Shown here: positions 63,983 to 64,000 of the stretch, one piece after another
Position numbering within the stretch: position 1 is the stretch's first letter
Layout of the letters: each line of letters opens with the position of its first letter
DNA from: Haloarcula taiwanensis
GTDB taxonomy: Archaea; Halobacteriota; Halobacteria; Halobacteriales; Haloarculaceae
DNA length: 64,000 bases
Assembly: GCA_002844335.1 (NCBI GenBank)
Contig: CP019154.1
Coordinates: 186,001-250,000, forward strand
Direction: 5' to 3'
Position numbers and translations under genes: made by a program
Notes under the pieces: generated by a model
Seen by the model: the letters and a program-made list of their open reading frames with translations, nothing else
The model's database searches: none
What the model was told of the DNA's origin: nothing

Positions 63983-64000
63983 AAAGCGGCGTTGTACTCA

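Overview
The window is chromosomal DNA from an extremely halophilic archaeon, most likely a Haloarcula or very close relative. The proteins are acidic and the DNA is GC-rich. Many genes belong to haloarchaeal families (MC1 chromatin protein, RdfA/Sph cell-shape proteins, DUF5789, DUF5305). The rRNA operon has the order 16S - tRNA-Ala - 23S - 5S - tRNA-Cys, and its sequence matches, from memory, the Haloarcula rRNAs. Most of the window is core genome, with two accessory-looking stretches (about 40-50 kb and about 50.6-52.2 kb).

Layout. 1-9.1 kb: the 3' end of leuS, peroxiredoxin, Hsp20, prephenate dehydratase, a membrane protein, and a minus-strand 2-oxoacid dehydrogenase complex operon (E1alpha, E1beta, E2, a small membrane protein, E3). 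9.4-14.5 kb: a minus-strand module with an ECF-type transporter (S-like protein, fused double ATPase, T protein), a ComB-like phosphatase-family protein and a PHP phosphoesterase. Two promoters in it share a motif. 14.7-18.6 kb: a sensor kinase lacking the H-box histidine, then rdfA and an SMC-related sph gene separated by two copies of a 34-bp palindrome. 18.6-33.6 kb: lipA, a methyltransferase, a Hel308-like helicase, a HAD phosphatase, a NucS-N/zinc-ribbon protein, endA, trpS, pheS-pheT, pyrD, an AbrB-like protein and MC1.

33.7-39.8 kb: the rRNA operon with four upstream TTAAGTG promoters (three in 79-bp tandem repeats), a spacer promoter, long processing stems, a perfect hairpin after 5S, a DUF5789 gene and tRNA-Cys. 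39.9-47.7 kb: a rhomboid-like protein, then a group of exported proteins (Tat-type leaders, DUF1102-like, LamG), a membrane winged-helix protein and an archaeal signal peptidase. This looks like a cell-surface or filament locus and is the best candidate here for an undescribed system. 47.9-52.5 kb: small haloarchaeal proteins, tRNA-Lys with nearby fragments of tRNA 3' ends, and a ParB-HTH-like protein.

52.6-64 kb: a siroheme nitrite/sulfite reductase, RNase P RNA preceded by a cluster of hairpins, uvrB, a second sensor kinase without an H-box histidine and with membrane helices on both sides of the kinase core, the cobalamin operon cbiT-cbiL-cbiF-cbiG, and a short-chain dehydrogenase. The cbi operon promoter carries a 28-bp element that recurs at the right edge of the window. 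Linked functions: LipA makes the lipoyl group used by the E2 subunit; EndA (tRNA intron removal) lies beside trpS; pheA and pheST serve phenylalanine synthesis and charging.
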